A DNA stretch of 42,697 nucleotides from Tubiluchus corallicola (GCA_030141605.1 JAQGDQ010001398.1:1-42697); one strand, 5' to 3'. Numbered from the stretch's first letter, positions 1-10,429 are shown. Program-made: numbers and translations. Notes: generated by a model not told the origin, from the sequence alone.

Positions 1-239
1 GTATATATATTTCAGTGTTTTAGCAGCATTAAAAAATAGTGTAATATGATTGTGGTAATAAAATATTGATTTAATTGATGTTTATCTGGTCTTGTTACAT
101 GTTTGCACTAAATTATTTTACAGGGAATTCTGCATTACTAAAATATTAATTAGTAATTAGTGACATTATATATGTGGCTTTTTATGTGCATATTCATAGC
201 TGTGTTTAACGATATCATCAATCTGTTGTAAGCTATATA
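1..239. other. AT-rich sequence without recognised feature
   Basis: No ORF, RNA gene or repeat family could be recognised before the MITE. Confidence 0.5.
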
Positions 240-647
240 CAGTCTAACGTCGTTATCTCACTCCTCGTTATGCCGCCAAACTCGTCTCTCGCCATAGAAA
301 CTACCAGGACGGATTTCCTGGTTTGATATTTACCTCGTTAAGTCGCCACCCTCGCTACGTCATGCTAGGATGAGTGCTTATGTAAACTATATTCGTTATG
401 TCGCCAAACAGACAAACTCAGAGGTGAATCGATCAATACTGTACATATACCGCGTGTCGATCAATATAACCGCGGTATGTAGACAATGCTGCTTGTAGAC
501 AATGCTGCTATACTTGGTTAATGCGCAGAGAAACTAAAGCGTATATACATATAGACTAACTTTGTTATATTCCGTTTATCTCGCCATACTCGCCTCTCGC
601 CACAAATTACCCTATACGGACTGTGGCAAGATAACGAGGTTAGACTG
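240..647. mobile_element. pogo/Tigger-like MITE
   Basis: The left end reads CAGTCTAACGTCGTTATCTC and the right end is its near-perfect inverse (AGATAACGAGGTTAGACTG). Both ends are flanked by TA (238-239 and 648-649), the Tc1/mariner-pogo target duplication. The 408-bp interior has no ORF but has a short direct repeat of tagacaatgctgct near 480-505. Confidence 0.85.
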
Positions 648-1083
648 TAAATGTGAAAGAAAAAAGTGATAAATCAATAAGTGTAAATGAATAGGAAGAT
701 GGAATGAACTGATTTGGAGGGTCGTACAGACAACGTGTGACTCCAGAGATGATGTTGATGGCGCAAAGTTTAAAAGAAACATTGGAAGGACATTGAAAAT
801 GTTAAGATTTAATTTTATTTTTATTAAAACTACATACGTTTTTGTTGCGCGTCTGTTGGTTCATATCATTTGGCACAAAGCAATGAGATAATTTTAGGTA
901 AAATTTAGATTGTTATGAAGAGAATTATTTGCTCTTTCGGAATTTGCTTTATTTTTATTTTCATAACTTCAGTCAGGAGTTATGGACAAGTTCACAATCA
1001 AATCATTAAACTTTTCAATGGCACAGCTGGTTATTTAAATAAACAATGGAACCGGCTAAGCTTTTACTAATAATAATAATAAT
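648..1083. other. AT-rich intergenic sequence, nothing recognised
   Basis: No ORF of note. A short ATA/AAT run (about 1068-1086) leads into a sequence like the terminus of the long-inverted-repeat family (1087-1120, actagccaaaccccac...). Confidence 0.5.
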
Positions 1084-1124
1084 ATACTAGCCAAACCCCA
1101 CAAAAAGAATTTTGTGCACAAATC

Positions 1125-1985
1125 AACATGCAACCCACACCACTCCACCACATCACACCGCACTGCACCACACCATACCACTCCACCTCATCGCACCACA
1201 CAATACCACCACACCGCACGGCACCACACCATACCACCTACACACCACACCACCCACACCATACCACTCCACCACATCACACCACACTGCACCACACCAT
1301 ACCATTGCACCACCCACACCATAATACTCCACCACATCACACCGCACAGCACCACACCATAACACCACACCACCCACATCACACCACACTGCACCACACC
1401 ATGCCACTGCAGCACACCGCACCACCCACACCACACCACACCATACGACTCCACCACATCACACCACACTGTACCACACTGCACCACACAATACCACCAC
1501 ACCGCACCACACCATACCACCTACACACCACACCACCCACACCATACCACATCACACCACACTGCACCACACAATACCACTGCACCACCCACCCACACAC
1601 CATACCACCCACACAATAATACTCCACCACATCACACCGCACAGCACCACACCATAACACCACACTGCACCACACCACCCACACCATACCACTCCACCAC
1701 ACCACACCGCACAACACCATACCACTGCAGCACACCGCACCACCCACACACCACACCACACCATACGACTCCACCACATCACACCACACTGCACCACACC
1801 ATACTACCACACCGCACCACCCACACCACACCACCCACACCATAATACTCCACCACATCACACCACACTGCACCACACCATAACACCACACTGCACCACA
1901 ACACCCACACACCACGCCACCCACTCCATACCACACTACCCACACCACACCCCACACACCGTATCACCCCACCACACCACATCAA
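1125..1985. repeat. CCACAC-type satellite
   Basis: About 860 bases are made almost only of A and C on this strand, in irregular units such as caccacatcacaccacactg and caccatacc. Long frames are open on both strands (His/Thr/Pro-rich on +, Val/Trp/Cys/Gly-rich on -) purely through composition. Higher-order repeats of roughly 150-300 bases are visible (for example caccgcacagcaccacaccataa recurs). Confidence 0.9.
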
Positions 1986-2134
1986 ATCCACCACCTCACG
2001 TGGTGATCATAATGATGATGGTGGCAATGATGATGACACCTATAGCACAAGCACCAACAACACAGCATTACAACAAAACCATTCCAAACATTTTTCACAA
2101 AGTTGAAACTATGTGCTATAATATAATAAATAAC
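1986..2134. other. Sequence between satellite and repeat family
   Basis: A short (GATGATG)-rich piece (about 2008-2040) is followed by unremarkable sequence; no gene seen. Confidence 0.4.
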
Positions 2135-2535
2135 AAAGGCCCCGCAAAAGATTTTGCGTAAAAAACCACGTGTAATCAATAATCCTACCTAGTCCTCATT
2201 TATAACACAAAGCCCTTAACATCGTGCCTACTGTTTGTTTAACTAACGCAAAGCCTGTAGCTTTTACTGAATTAAAGCTATAAGCAGAGTAGAGTACAAT
2301 GGATGACGTCAGAACAATGCCTTTGCGTCAGCAATTTTCTAAGCGAAAATTGCCGAAAATGGAACCTCTAATTAACTCGTCGGTACTTCTCTCGATGGAC
2401 CTGCCCTAACATATAGCCTACATCATCGTGTAGCCCTGTCCTTCCTCTTTCTAAAGAGCCGTATATCTCCTTCCGAAAGTCCCACCAGGCGCCGCTAGAA
2501 CGTTTTTTCCGCAGGCTGTTTGGTCAAAATTTCGA
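2135..2535 (+). mobile_element. Left terminal inverted repeat of a long-TIR element
   Basis: It begins caaaggccccgcaaaa and contains gatgacgtcagaacaatg, cacatcatcgtgtagccct and ccaccaggcgccgctagaacg. An inverted copy occupies about 4120-4495. Further copies lie at 4512-4890 and 11614-11820. About 380 bases match between the two arms with scattered changes and indels. The superfamily was not determined. Confidence 0.75.
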
Positions 2536-2582
2536 AAAAATCGCGAGTTGGGTCCGGGAAAACGCCCGTTGCGGGACACCGT

Positions 2583-2843
2583 GGCCCTCTTGCGAATTCA
2601 AAATAGGCCTATGACACCCACCGCTGAACGGGCTATCTATCCATACCCAGCACCACCCTCGGCCCGTTCCCGTTCTCTACATCTCAGCCGTATAACTTTT
2701 GCAAAAAACGCCCGAAAAAGGGCCATTTTTGGAGGTTTTTTGCCCCCCGTTATTCCCGGTGGGCCCGATTCGAAAAAAAAAAATCGCCGCAAATGGTGCC
2801 CTCGTCCGGGCTGTAGCCTCGAATCTTATATATAAATAAATAT

Positions 2844-2878
<35 letters not shown>

Positions 2879-3205
2879 CCAAGAATATTAATATAAGAGT
2901 ATAGATTCTTGGTATCTTAATATATATATAAGATTCGAGGCTGCAGCTTCGATGACGGCACCATTTGCGGCGATCTATACATCAAAAGAAAGGTCTCGAT
3001 CTAGTGTCGTGCCATTGATGGTTTATTTTTCGAATTGGGCCCACCGGAAGGAAGGGGGGGCAAAAAACCTCCCAAAATGGCCATTTTTCGGCCGTTTTTT
3101 GCAAAAGTTATACCTCTTATTTCTGAAGAACGGGAATGGGCCAAGGGTATGGATAGATAGCCCGTTCAGCGGTGGGTGTAGTAGGCATATTTAGAATTCG
3201 CGAGA
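2583..3205. repeat. Long inverted repeat (foldback) around an AT core
   Basis: The left arm (about 2583-2835) contains cgcgaattc-like, gaacgggctatctatccata, ggcccgttcccgttct, ggccatttttggaggttttt, gtgggcccgattcgaaaa and cctcgaatcttatata. The right arm (about 2930-3205) repeats these in inverse order and strand. The centre (2836-2930) is (TA)n with an inner palindrome accaagaat...attcttggt (2879-2914). The transcript would fold into a long hairpin. Confidence 0.85.
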
Positions 3206-3268
3206 GGACTTACTTACTTACTTACCTTCCTACTTACTTACCTACTTACTTACCTACTTACTTACTTC
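3205..3268. repeat. (ACTT/ACCT)n tetranucleotide repeat
   Basis: acttacttacttacctt-type units occur about 15 times in a row. Confidence 0.9.
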
Positions 3269-3269
3269 A

Positions 3270-3430
3270 TTGCTTAATTTCGCTGATCAGACGACAACCG
3301 GTGTCTTCAACGTGATTTGAACCTGCAGCACCTGGTATTCCTTGTCGGTAACCCATCCAAGTACTAACCCCCCTCTTCGTTGCTTAACTTCGGTGATCAG
3401 ACGACAACCCTTGTCATCAACCTGTTTTGA
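3270..3430 (-). mobile_element. 5S rRNA-derived SINE fragments (minus strand)
   Basis: The block 3321-3409 (cagcacctggtattcc, cccatccaagtactaac, gcttaacttcggtgatcaga) is the reverse complement of the 3' two-thirds of 5S rRNA, with gaps. A second shorter piece, gcttaatttcgctgatcaga, precedes it at 3272-3300. It is not a functional 5S gene, because the 5' half is missing and it is interrupted. Confidence 0.75.
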
Positions 3431-3730
3431 ACAACCGGCATTTTCAACGCCGTAATTGTGTATAAGCAGATGCGCGTGATTTACAAGAATTGCAAACTTG
3501 CTACATAGGAACACGTAGTCATGCGTATAAATTGTCCTCAAATACCAGTAAAATCGACACTAAGTTTCGTTTATTAACAATCAGTATACAAATCAGTAAC
3601 AACAGTATACAAACATGTTTAATATTAGCCTATATCGATTCGATTTTTTTTACTTTTTCAAGAACGGTAGTGAACGAGTTAAAAAAAGACAAAAATTCGG
3701 ATTTCCGTGATGAGTAATCTAGCTTGTCGC
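3431..3730. other. Region downstream of the lectin exon
   Basis: AT-rich sequence that would be the 3' UTR side of the minus-strand lectin exon; it contains TTTATT at about 3569. No other feature seen. Confidence 0.4.
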
Positions 3731-3954
3731 CTAGAATTCACAAATATACGGAAATTTTGCTGTATCACACGAGAAGTCATTCCACGTGTTCCCATTTGCC
3801 CGCAAGATGGCACAGCTTTCGCCATCGCCGTAATTATCTGGTTGGCCATCTGCTACATCCCAAGAAGTAAAAAGGGCAGGTCGACCTGTTGCAAACCACC
3901 TCCAGTCACCCTCCTCGTGTATGTCCATTAAACCAATCCAAAAATGCTCACCAG
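3731..3954 (-). CDS. C-type lectin-like domain, terminal exon or captured fragment
   Basis: Read on the minus strand, an acceptor-like AG is followed by AGEHFWIGLMD, then GDWRWFATG, DGQPDNYGDGESCAIL, WNDFSC, FPYICEF and a TAG stop. This is the C-terminal half of a C-type lectin fold: WIGL core motif, Q-P-D-N-Y long loop with Q-P-D in place of the Ca2+ motifs EPN/QPD (galactose-type signature), WND motif, and two of the conserved cysteines. QPD in this position usually predicts galactose-type binding (family knowledge). The N-terminal half, a signal peptide and upstream exons were not found. A possible polyadenylation signal (TTTATT on the + strand, about 3569) lies downstream. It is flanked on both sides by inverted copies of a repeat family, so it may be a transposon-captured fragment. 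Confidence 0.8.
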
Positions 3955-4119
3955 CTTTATTAAAAACAAAATATAATTAATATTAAATTTGGTTATTTAC
4001 CATTATATTTTCATATAATATAACAGTTATTTAACTTTTATACATTCCACAGCAATTATAACGTACTTTACCACTCCCATGAAACACTAAAATAACAAAT
4101 ATTACCAGTGATTTTTTTC

Positions 4120-4495
4120 GAAATTTTTTTGCTCAAACAGCCTGCAGAAAAAACGTTCTGACGGCACCTGGTGGGACTCTCGAAGGGAGATATACAGCTC
4201 TTTAGAAAGAGGAAGAACAGGGCTATACGATGATGTGGGCTATATTAGGACACGTCCATCAAGAGCAGTGACGACGAGTTAATTAGATGTTCTATTTTTG
4301 GCAATTTTCGCTTGGAAAACTGCTGACGCAAAGCCATTGTTGTGACGTCATCCATTATACTCTGCCTGTAACTTTAATTCAGTGAAAGCTTCTGGCTTTG
4401 CGTTAGATAAACAGACAAACACTAGGTAGAATGTTTGCGCATATTTGATTATGAGTGGATTTATAAGCAAAATTTTTTTGCGGGGCCTTTGCTAG
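4120..4495 (-). mobile_element. Right terminal inverted repeat of the long-TIR element
   Basis: Reverse-complement copy of 2135-2535, ending gcggggcctttgctag. Together with the left copy it brackets the foldback repeat, the 5S fragments and the lectin exon. Confidence 0.75.
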
Positions 4496-4511
4496 TAATA
4501 ATAATAATATT

Positions 4512-5231
4512 ACTAGCAAAAACCTTGCAAAAAATTTTGCGTATAAATACACGTATAATCAAAAATACGCGAATATACTACATATTCCTCATTTATAACG
4601 CAAAGCCAGCAGCAGCAGCTTTTACTAAATTAAAGTTATAAGGTTACAGACAGAGTGTAATGGATGACGTCATAACAATGGCTTTGCATCAACAGTTTTC
4701 TAAGCGAAAATTGCCAAAATAAAACATCTAATTAACTCGTCGGTACTACTTTTGGTATACGTGCCCCAATATATAGCCCACATCATCGTGTAGCCCTATT
4801 TTTCCTCTTTCTAAAGAGCTATATATCTCCTTCCGAGAGTTTCACCAGGCGCCGCCAGAACGTTTTTTCGGCAGGCTGTTTGGTCAAAATTTCGAAAAAA
4901 ACCGGAGTTGGGTCAGGGAAAACGCCCATTACGGGACGCCGTGGCCCGCTCGCGAATTCTAAATATGCCTGCTACACCCACAGTTGAACGGGCTATCTAT
5001 CCATAGCCAGCACCACCCTCGGCCCATTCCTGTTCTCTACATCTCAGCCGTATAACTTTTACAAAAAACGACCGAAAATGGCCACTTTTGAAGGATTTTC
5101 GACTCCCCGTTCCTCCCAGTGGGCCCGATTCGAAAGGTAAGCCCCCAATGGCACGACCTAGATCGGGACCTTTTATTTGATATATAGTTCGCCACAAATG
5201 GTGCGGTCATCCGAGCTGTAACCTCAAATCT

Positions 5232-5263
<32 letters not shown>

Positions 5264-5270
5264 GGCCTAT
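4512..5270 (+). mobile_element. Second copy of the long-TIR family
   Basis: It starts actagcaaaaaccttgcaaa, about 20 bases after and head-to-head with the 4495 end, across an AAT-rich spacer. It carries the gatgacgtcataacaatgg, cacatcatcgtgtagccct, gaacgggctatctatccata and gggcccgattcgaaa blocks in the same order as 2135-2830, ends in a (TA)n core (5228-5268), and lacks the inverted right half. Confidence 0.8.
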
Positions 5271-5281
5271 ATACCAAGAGA

Positions 5282-5385
5282 ATTAATATATACGACTAGC
5301 AAAGGCCCCGCAAAAAATTTTGCGTATAAATACACGTATAATCAAAAATACGCGAATATCCTACATAGTCCTCATCCTACATCTG
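5282..5385 (+). mobile_element. Terminal fragment of the long-TIR family
   Basis: actagcaaaggccccgcaaa followed by ttttgcgtataaatacacg and cctacatagtcctcat matches the first about 100 bases of the family. Confidence 0.7.
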
Positions 5386-6370
5386 GTAGAGAATACTCAC
5401 TCCTACTGTTAAGGCACGACCCTTCTTAAAAAGTTGTAAATTATGCCCTCTAGATATAGTACTTTGCTTTAATTATAGTACATGTAGAATCAGCAAAGGG
5501 CAAAAAGCATGTTTACGAATAATAGGACTAGATAATAATACGTACGTCCTCAGCCACAGGGTTTTTAACATCTGTCAATCAATTTTTGTATCTCTTATTT
5601 CTATGTTAATATCGGCTTTTGTATCTCATCGCATTAGTAGCTGCACCTGTGTATTATTTGCTATTGGCAAACTTTATTTAGTCTGCCCTATTCAATTTTC
5701 TGTATAATAATTATTATTGTATTTGTTAAAATGTATCTAGTTTACACCGAAAAAATTTGATGGTGAAATAAAGTGAACTGAGCGGAATTGAGTGGTGCGT
5801 CTCAAGTAGCGGTTCAGTCCGCGATCATGGCTGCGTCCTGAAGCAGAATGTGATTCAATTCTAGTAGACTGATTAGCACCAGGAGCCTTTTCTTTTTGGC
5901 CGCGTTTCAGTTACTTGAGAACTTGGCTACTAAGTGTTGGTACTGCTGTTTAATTAAAGTACTAAACTGGTCACAGAAGTGTCAGAACGGAAACCTGAAC
6001 TTGAAACTTGCTCACTGTTCTGTACGACTATTAGTATTACTACTACTAGTACTAGTAGTATTAGTATTAATAACAGAAGTGGAAATCTTTGAATGCTTCA
6101 AGTAACATAAGTTGGCATCCCGGTGATGGTCTAGGAGCTGTAATTTGCGAGGGGGAGGGGTTGCAACAATAGTATGGAGTTTTAAAAGCAAAAATTTGAA
6201 AAGTTGGATTTCAAAAATGTTAAGTTTATTATATTAGTGGTGCCGATTTTCAAGCTTACATTATTTTCATTGACAAAATCTAACAGACAACATTAGCACA
6301 CCTAAATTTCGCAACTTACATTTACAACACACGTATAACAAATAACATGCAGGGTATATTCCTTTGGCCC
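5386..6370. other. Intergenic sequence, no gene recognised
   Basis: No convincing coding frame. A short CTA/TAG-rich run (about 6030-6075) is present. The segment 5560-5790 ends in an AATAAA-containing stretch (about 5767) and could be an old transcript or LINE 3' end, but nothing supports this further. Confidence 0.4.
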
Positions 6371-6374
6371 TGGC

Positions 6375-6448
6375 AGGCGTTAGTATCAAACTCAAGACTG
6401 CGTGCTTGCAGTCCGATATCTAAACCACTCGGCTGCCTAACGCAGGAC
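6375..6448 (-). pseudogene. tRNA-like sequence (tRNA pseudogene or SINE head)
   Basis: On the minus strand a 7-base pairing GCGTTAG...CTAACGC encloses an A-box-like cagccgagtggtttaga, a strong anticodon-arm hairpin gactgc-aagcac-gcagtc, and a weak B box (gagtttgatact). The T-stem is incomplete, so it is not a functional tRNA. Confidence 0.55.
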
Positions 6449-6695
6449 AACCAGCCACCCAACACAGGACTTTGTCTTTACCTTTTCTTTGTGGCACAAA
6501 TGGAAAAGTAGGTAAAGGTGGCAAAATAAAAAAATGGCACACTTAGTGAAAGTCTGTAAATCTGTTAGTGAAATTAAAAATATGTTTTTTGGTGATTCCA
6601 TCTGCACTGCTGTTTTACCAGTCGGCTCCAAAATTTTAAATTATTAGGAATTTTCTGTTCCAGTTACTTAAAACACAAGAAAACCCTCCACTCAT
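6449..6695. other. Unrecognised sequence
   Basis: Part of it (about 6565-6690, aaaaatatgttttttggtga ... ttaggaattttctgttccag) recurs at 7150-7255, so it belongs to an interspersed repeat. Confidence 0.45.
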
Positions 6696-7124
6696 TGATG
6701 AGAATTTTCTGCGGATACGCGGAATTTGGAGTTTTTGGAAAACCAGTAGTGCCATTTTTGTAAATCGCGTAAATTCGTTGAGAAAATTTTTATGGACCCA
6801 GTACATTATTTCATAAGCTGACCGCTAGTTGGCAGGCCGTCACTTTGTTTACATCACGTACATCAGTGTAAACACGTGTATATCTCTATGTATAAAAATA
6901 TAGAGTCAAATGCAGACACTTTTTATATACTTTTGCATAGGAGCGGCCAGTACTTAGGCATTTTTGAGACAATTAGGTATCATGTATCCTTGATAGTTGG
7001 GTATATTAAATTATGCACGAAACAAAGTAATTGATATTTTAAGTCCACTTAGAGGCTCTCTAAGTGGCTTTAACATCCATGGGGCTGTTTTAGAGTTTTT
7101 TGCAATTTGTCATTTTCATCCCTG
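6696..7124 (+). mobile_element. MITE with CAGGGATGAGAAT termini, copy 1
   Basis: It begins (truncated) tgatgagaattttctgcgg and ends cattttcatccctg. The interior matches 21903-22437 and 36559-37068. It interrupts the repeat seen on both sides at 6565-6690 and 7150-7255, suggesting insertion into it. Confidence 0.75.
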
Positions 7125-7244
7125 TGTACAGTAGGCGTGCACAGTGAGATTAAAAATATGTTTTTTGGTGAATCTATGTGCACTGCGATTTTACCAGTTG
7201 GCTCCAACATTTTAAATTATTAGGAATTTTCTTTTCCAGTTATT

Positions 7245-7905
7245 TAAAGCACAAGAAAACAATCCACTTACATCAAGCCTAAAAAATTTGTTTCGAAATT
7301 TTCTACCACTTACATAGTACCTTTTTATATGCATGGTTTGCATCGGCAGTAACGCTGTATAAAACGTGTAAATTTAACCTCCAGCGATGACTGTTAGACG
7401 CAGCCATTTTCAAGATAAATCATTTGGAACAAGTTTAGATAACACTGAGTAAAGTCTGAAAAAATAATCAGAGCATTCGTGGCATACATGTTGCTAATTA
7501 AGTAAAATTTTAAATTACTGTATCTTGTCAATAAGATTAAAAATACGTTTTTGGCTAGTGAGTGGCGCACCCTGGAGGGTGAGTCAGCGACATTTACCAA
7601 TTGGCACAAACATTTTACATTATTATTTTAGTTGCATAGTTTTTACAATCGGTAAATGAAATGCTGAGTAATATAGGTTTGCATGGAAAGTTTTTTGGGT
7701 CATAATTTAACATTGCCTTTTCTTCCCCTGATTTACGTGACGTAGTGACATCATGTAATGGCACCGTCGGAACAGTATTGCGGTAGATTTGAAATGCAAA
7801 CAAACGAAAATTGCATTCAACACAAATACGATGTGCATAAATTTGCCGTAAAGTAATATAATTTTTTAAGACAATTTTTCTGAAACCTACTTCAGGTGCC
7901 CCTTT
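7245..7905 (-). mobile_element. Dispersed repeat family R-A, inverted copy
   Basis: Reverse complement of sequence at 24850-25500, with shared blocks such as cagccattttcaagataaat, accctggagggtgagtcagc and ttaacattgccttttcttcc. Related pieces are at 19850-20250 and 31300-31515. No ORF, termini not defined. Confidence 0.7.
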
Positions 7906-8509
7906 TCTTGTCCTTTAAGTCTTTCAAACAGCTAAGCGTAGTGCTGAGTAATTATAACATAGATGTTGACTTATATTGAAGCATATTGCACAACTGCTTG
8001 TTGTCGTGAAGCTCACGATGTCATATGTCATTATTTTTTATTATTATGTCATATGTCATTATTTTTTATTCATTATGTCATATTATTGCATTCTCTGGTT
8101 AAAACATTAAAAAATCCCATACAAGAAATTTCAGCTGTAAAATAAGTATATTTCTTCATATACAGTCTAAACTTTCATCCTTGAACTATGTAGTATGCAT
8201 GACATTTACCTTTCATAGAATTGCTGGCTTCCTTGCTTCATAGAAAACTTACCTGGTCAGTTGGCTGTCAGAGATCATTGAATAAACATATGCTGTTACT
8301 GATTTGTATAAATAAACTCACCTGTGTTCTACCTATGCTGATGTCTTAGCAATTTTACCTTCAGACATTTTGCATACTTGTTGTGTAATACGTTGCAGTT
8401 GTTCGATAAGTGGCACTTATAGAAAATCTGCGGTGTGTTATGAAATATGTCCTTTACATGAATATGAAAGTATACACATTTTCCGAGGAGTTAAAGAATA
8501 TTTTCTAAA
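7906..8509. other. Unrecognised AT-rich sequence
   Basis: A direct repeat of tgtcatatgtcattatttttt occurs twice at about 8018-8067. No gene seen. Confidence 0.45.
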
Positions 8510-8578
8510 ATGTAACGCCCCTCAAACTTTGGTGCCCTAGGCTATAGCCTAGTTAGCCTATTGGTTAATACGCCCTGA
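8510..8578 (-). mobile_element. Possible solo hAT-like terminus
   Basis: The minus strand reads cagggcgtattaaccaatag followed by tagcctagggc, resembling hAT-type non-autonomous ends (compare 18070). No partner end found nearby. Confidence 0.35.
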
Positions 8579-9100
8579 CAATATGTTAAATTGATTTTGT
8601 TATTATTACTATTCATTCACTTACCTCTTATTCATTAGATGGCGACTGTATTTTTTTATTAATTAATAAGCTTGTTTAATTATTACATACAGTCCCTTAT
8701 ATTGGATATAAGGGACACCTCTGGACCGGAAAAAACCGTCCCTTATATCCAATGTCCCTGTTAGCCGTACTTGAGTGAGACTGAGGGTGTATCTAGACCT
8801 GTACTTTTCTGTACTTTTACCCATATTTTTATGGATTATTGCTACACAGTCAGTGCAAACGGTATGTAGGAAGCTTCTTCAGTGATGCGAGGTGACCGCG
8901 GCAACCGAGCTGTTCGCTGGCCGAGTTTGCGAACAATTGAGGTTGGAAATCGATCAAAAATCGTATCAGTCCTTATTCCAGCCAAGTAAAAGCAGCTGCG
9001 TGAACGATCAAGCTCCAAAGTTTAGCTGAATTTTTACTTAATTAATTGGTAGATCATTTTGATACTTTTGCTTAGTAATTTAAAGTTCATGTAAAAGCAA
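8579..9100. other. Sequence upstream of the zinc-finger exon
   Basis: A palindromic tigger-like end (cagtcccttatattggatat and inverse, 8692-8760) with an inner gtcccttatat/atataagggac hairpin is present. A more GC-rich piece at 8870-9010 could hold an upstream exon of the zinc-finger gene, but I see no coding signature. Confidence 0.4.
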
Positions 9101-9238
9101 CAGGGAGTGGGAGAGGCAGAGGGACAATTGCCACCCTTGCATTATTGTAAGCACACCGACTTTGTATAACAGGGGGTGGGGGAGGCAGAGGGACAATTGC
9201 CACCCTTGCATTACTGTAAGCACACCGACTTTGTATAA
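9101..9238. repeat. 69-bp tandem duplication
   Basis: Two units starting cagggagtgg (9101) and cagggggtgg (9170), each ending gcacaccgactttgtata, differ at only a few bases. Confidence 0.9.
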
Positions 9239-9529
9239 GGCGTACAAAAAAGGAAGAAATAAGGAAAGGATAAATGAGCAAAAATGGTCAGAAAATGAAA
9301 TTATTTCTTGGCTATTTGCTCTGTTTTTACTTACTAACATTCAAAAGTGTAGAATTGTAGATTCTATACGTAGACATTTGTAATCGCAAGTTGCTTTTGT
9401 GTCAATAAACTAATGTTTCTAGATGCTGTTCTTAAATCGTAAACCTGTTACATAGTCTTAATAATAGTATTCAATAAGGATATTGCATTTTTAACTGTAA
9501 ATTTTGGTTTTCCTTTCTTTTGGATACAG

Positions 9530-10429
9530 GTGTCTCCTCCTTATGTGACAAATCATTTTCCCACCGTGATGAACATTCATACTGGATTGAAACCCCATAA
9601 ATGTGACTTATGTGACGAATCATTTTCTCGCCGTGATTATCTTCTGACGCACATGAACACTCACACTGGAATGAAACCCCACAAATGCGACTTGTGTGAC
9701 AAATCATTTTCTCAGCAAGGTAGTCTTGTCATGCACATGAACACTCATACTGGAATGAAACCCCCCAAATGTGACTTGTGTGACAGGTCATTTTCTGAGC
9801 GAGGTAGTCTTGTCAAGCACATGAACACACATACTGCAATGAAACCCCACAAATGTGACTTATGTGAGGAATCATTTTCTAAGCGAAGTAATCTTCTCAG
9901 GCACATGAACACACATACTGCAATGAAACCCCACAAATGTGACTTATGTGACAAATCATTTTCTCGCCGTGATTATCTTCTGACGCACATGAACACTCAC
10001 ACTGGAATGAAACCCCACAAATGTGAGTTATGTGACAAATCATTTTCTCAGCGAGGTAGTCTTATCATGCACTTGAACACTCATACTGGAATGAAATCTC
10101 ACAAATGTGAGTTATGTGACAAATCATTTTCTCAGCGAGGTCATCTTCTCAGTCACATGAACACTCACACTGGAAGGAAACCTCACAAATGTGACTTATG
10201 TGACGAATCATTTTCTCAACGAGGTAGTCTTCTCACACACATGAACACACATACTGAAATGAAACCTCACAAATGTGACTTATGTGACAAATCATTTTCT
10301 GAGCAAGGTAGTCTTCTCAAGCACATGAACACTCACACTGGATTGAAACCCTACAAATGTGACTTATGTGACAAATCATTTTCTCAGCGAGGTAATCTTC
10401 TCAAGCACGTGAACACTCATACCACATAG
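9530..10429 (+). CDS. C2H2 zinc-finger protein exon, ten tandem fingers
   Basis: An open frame follows a possible acceptor (ggatacag, ending 9529). Ten consecutive 28-residue fingers have the form CDLCDKSFS-x7-H-x3-H with the linker THTGMKP, each unit 84 bases. All paired Cys and His ligands are present in these ten. Recognition-helix residues vary little: RRDYLLT (fingers 1 and 5), QQGSLVM, ERGSLVK, KRSNLLR, QRGSLIM, QRGHLLS, QRGSLLT, EQGSLLK, QRGNLLK. The first in-frame ATG is at 9569 (286 residues). Either translation begins there or upstream exons exist that I cannot identify; no KRAB, BTB or ZAD domain is visible. Such proteins usually bind DNA in the nucleus. A decayed half-finger lies inside the 5' end and broken fingers follow the stop. 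It could be a functional gene, an exon of a larger one, or a recent pseudogene. Confidence 0.8.
   Translation: MSPPYVTNHFPTVMNIHTGLKPHKCDLCDESFSRRDYLLTHMNTHTGMKPHKCDLCDKSFSQQGSLVMHMNTHTGMKPPKCDLCDRSFSERGSLVKHMNTHTAMKPHKCDLCEESFSKRSNLLRHMNTHTAMKPHKCDLCDKSFSRRDYLLTHMNTHTGMKPHKCELCDKSFSQRGSLIMHLNTHTGMKSHKCELCDKSFSQRGHLLSHMNTHTGRKPHKCDLCDESFSQRGSLLTHMNTHTEMKPHKCDLCDKSFSEQGSLLKHMNTHTGLKPYKCDLCDKSFSQRGNLLKHVNTHTT

Noticed and set aside
1112-1994. His/Thr/Pro-rich and Val/Trp/Cys-rich frames in the satellite
   Set aside because: Composition of an A/C-only satellite leaves few stop codons on either strand.
3321-3409. Functional 5S rRNA gene
   Set aside because: Only the 3' part is present and it is interrupted; the internal control region is not intact.
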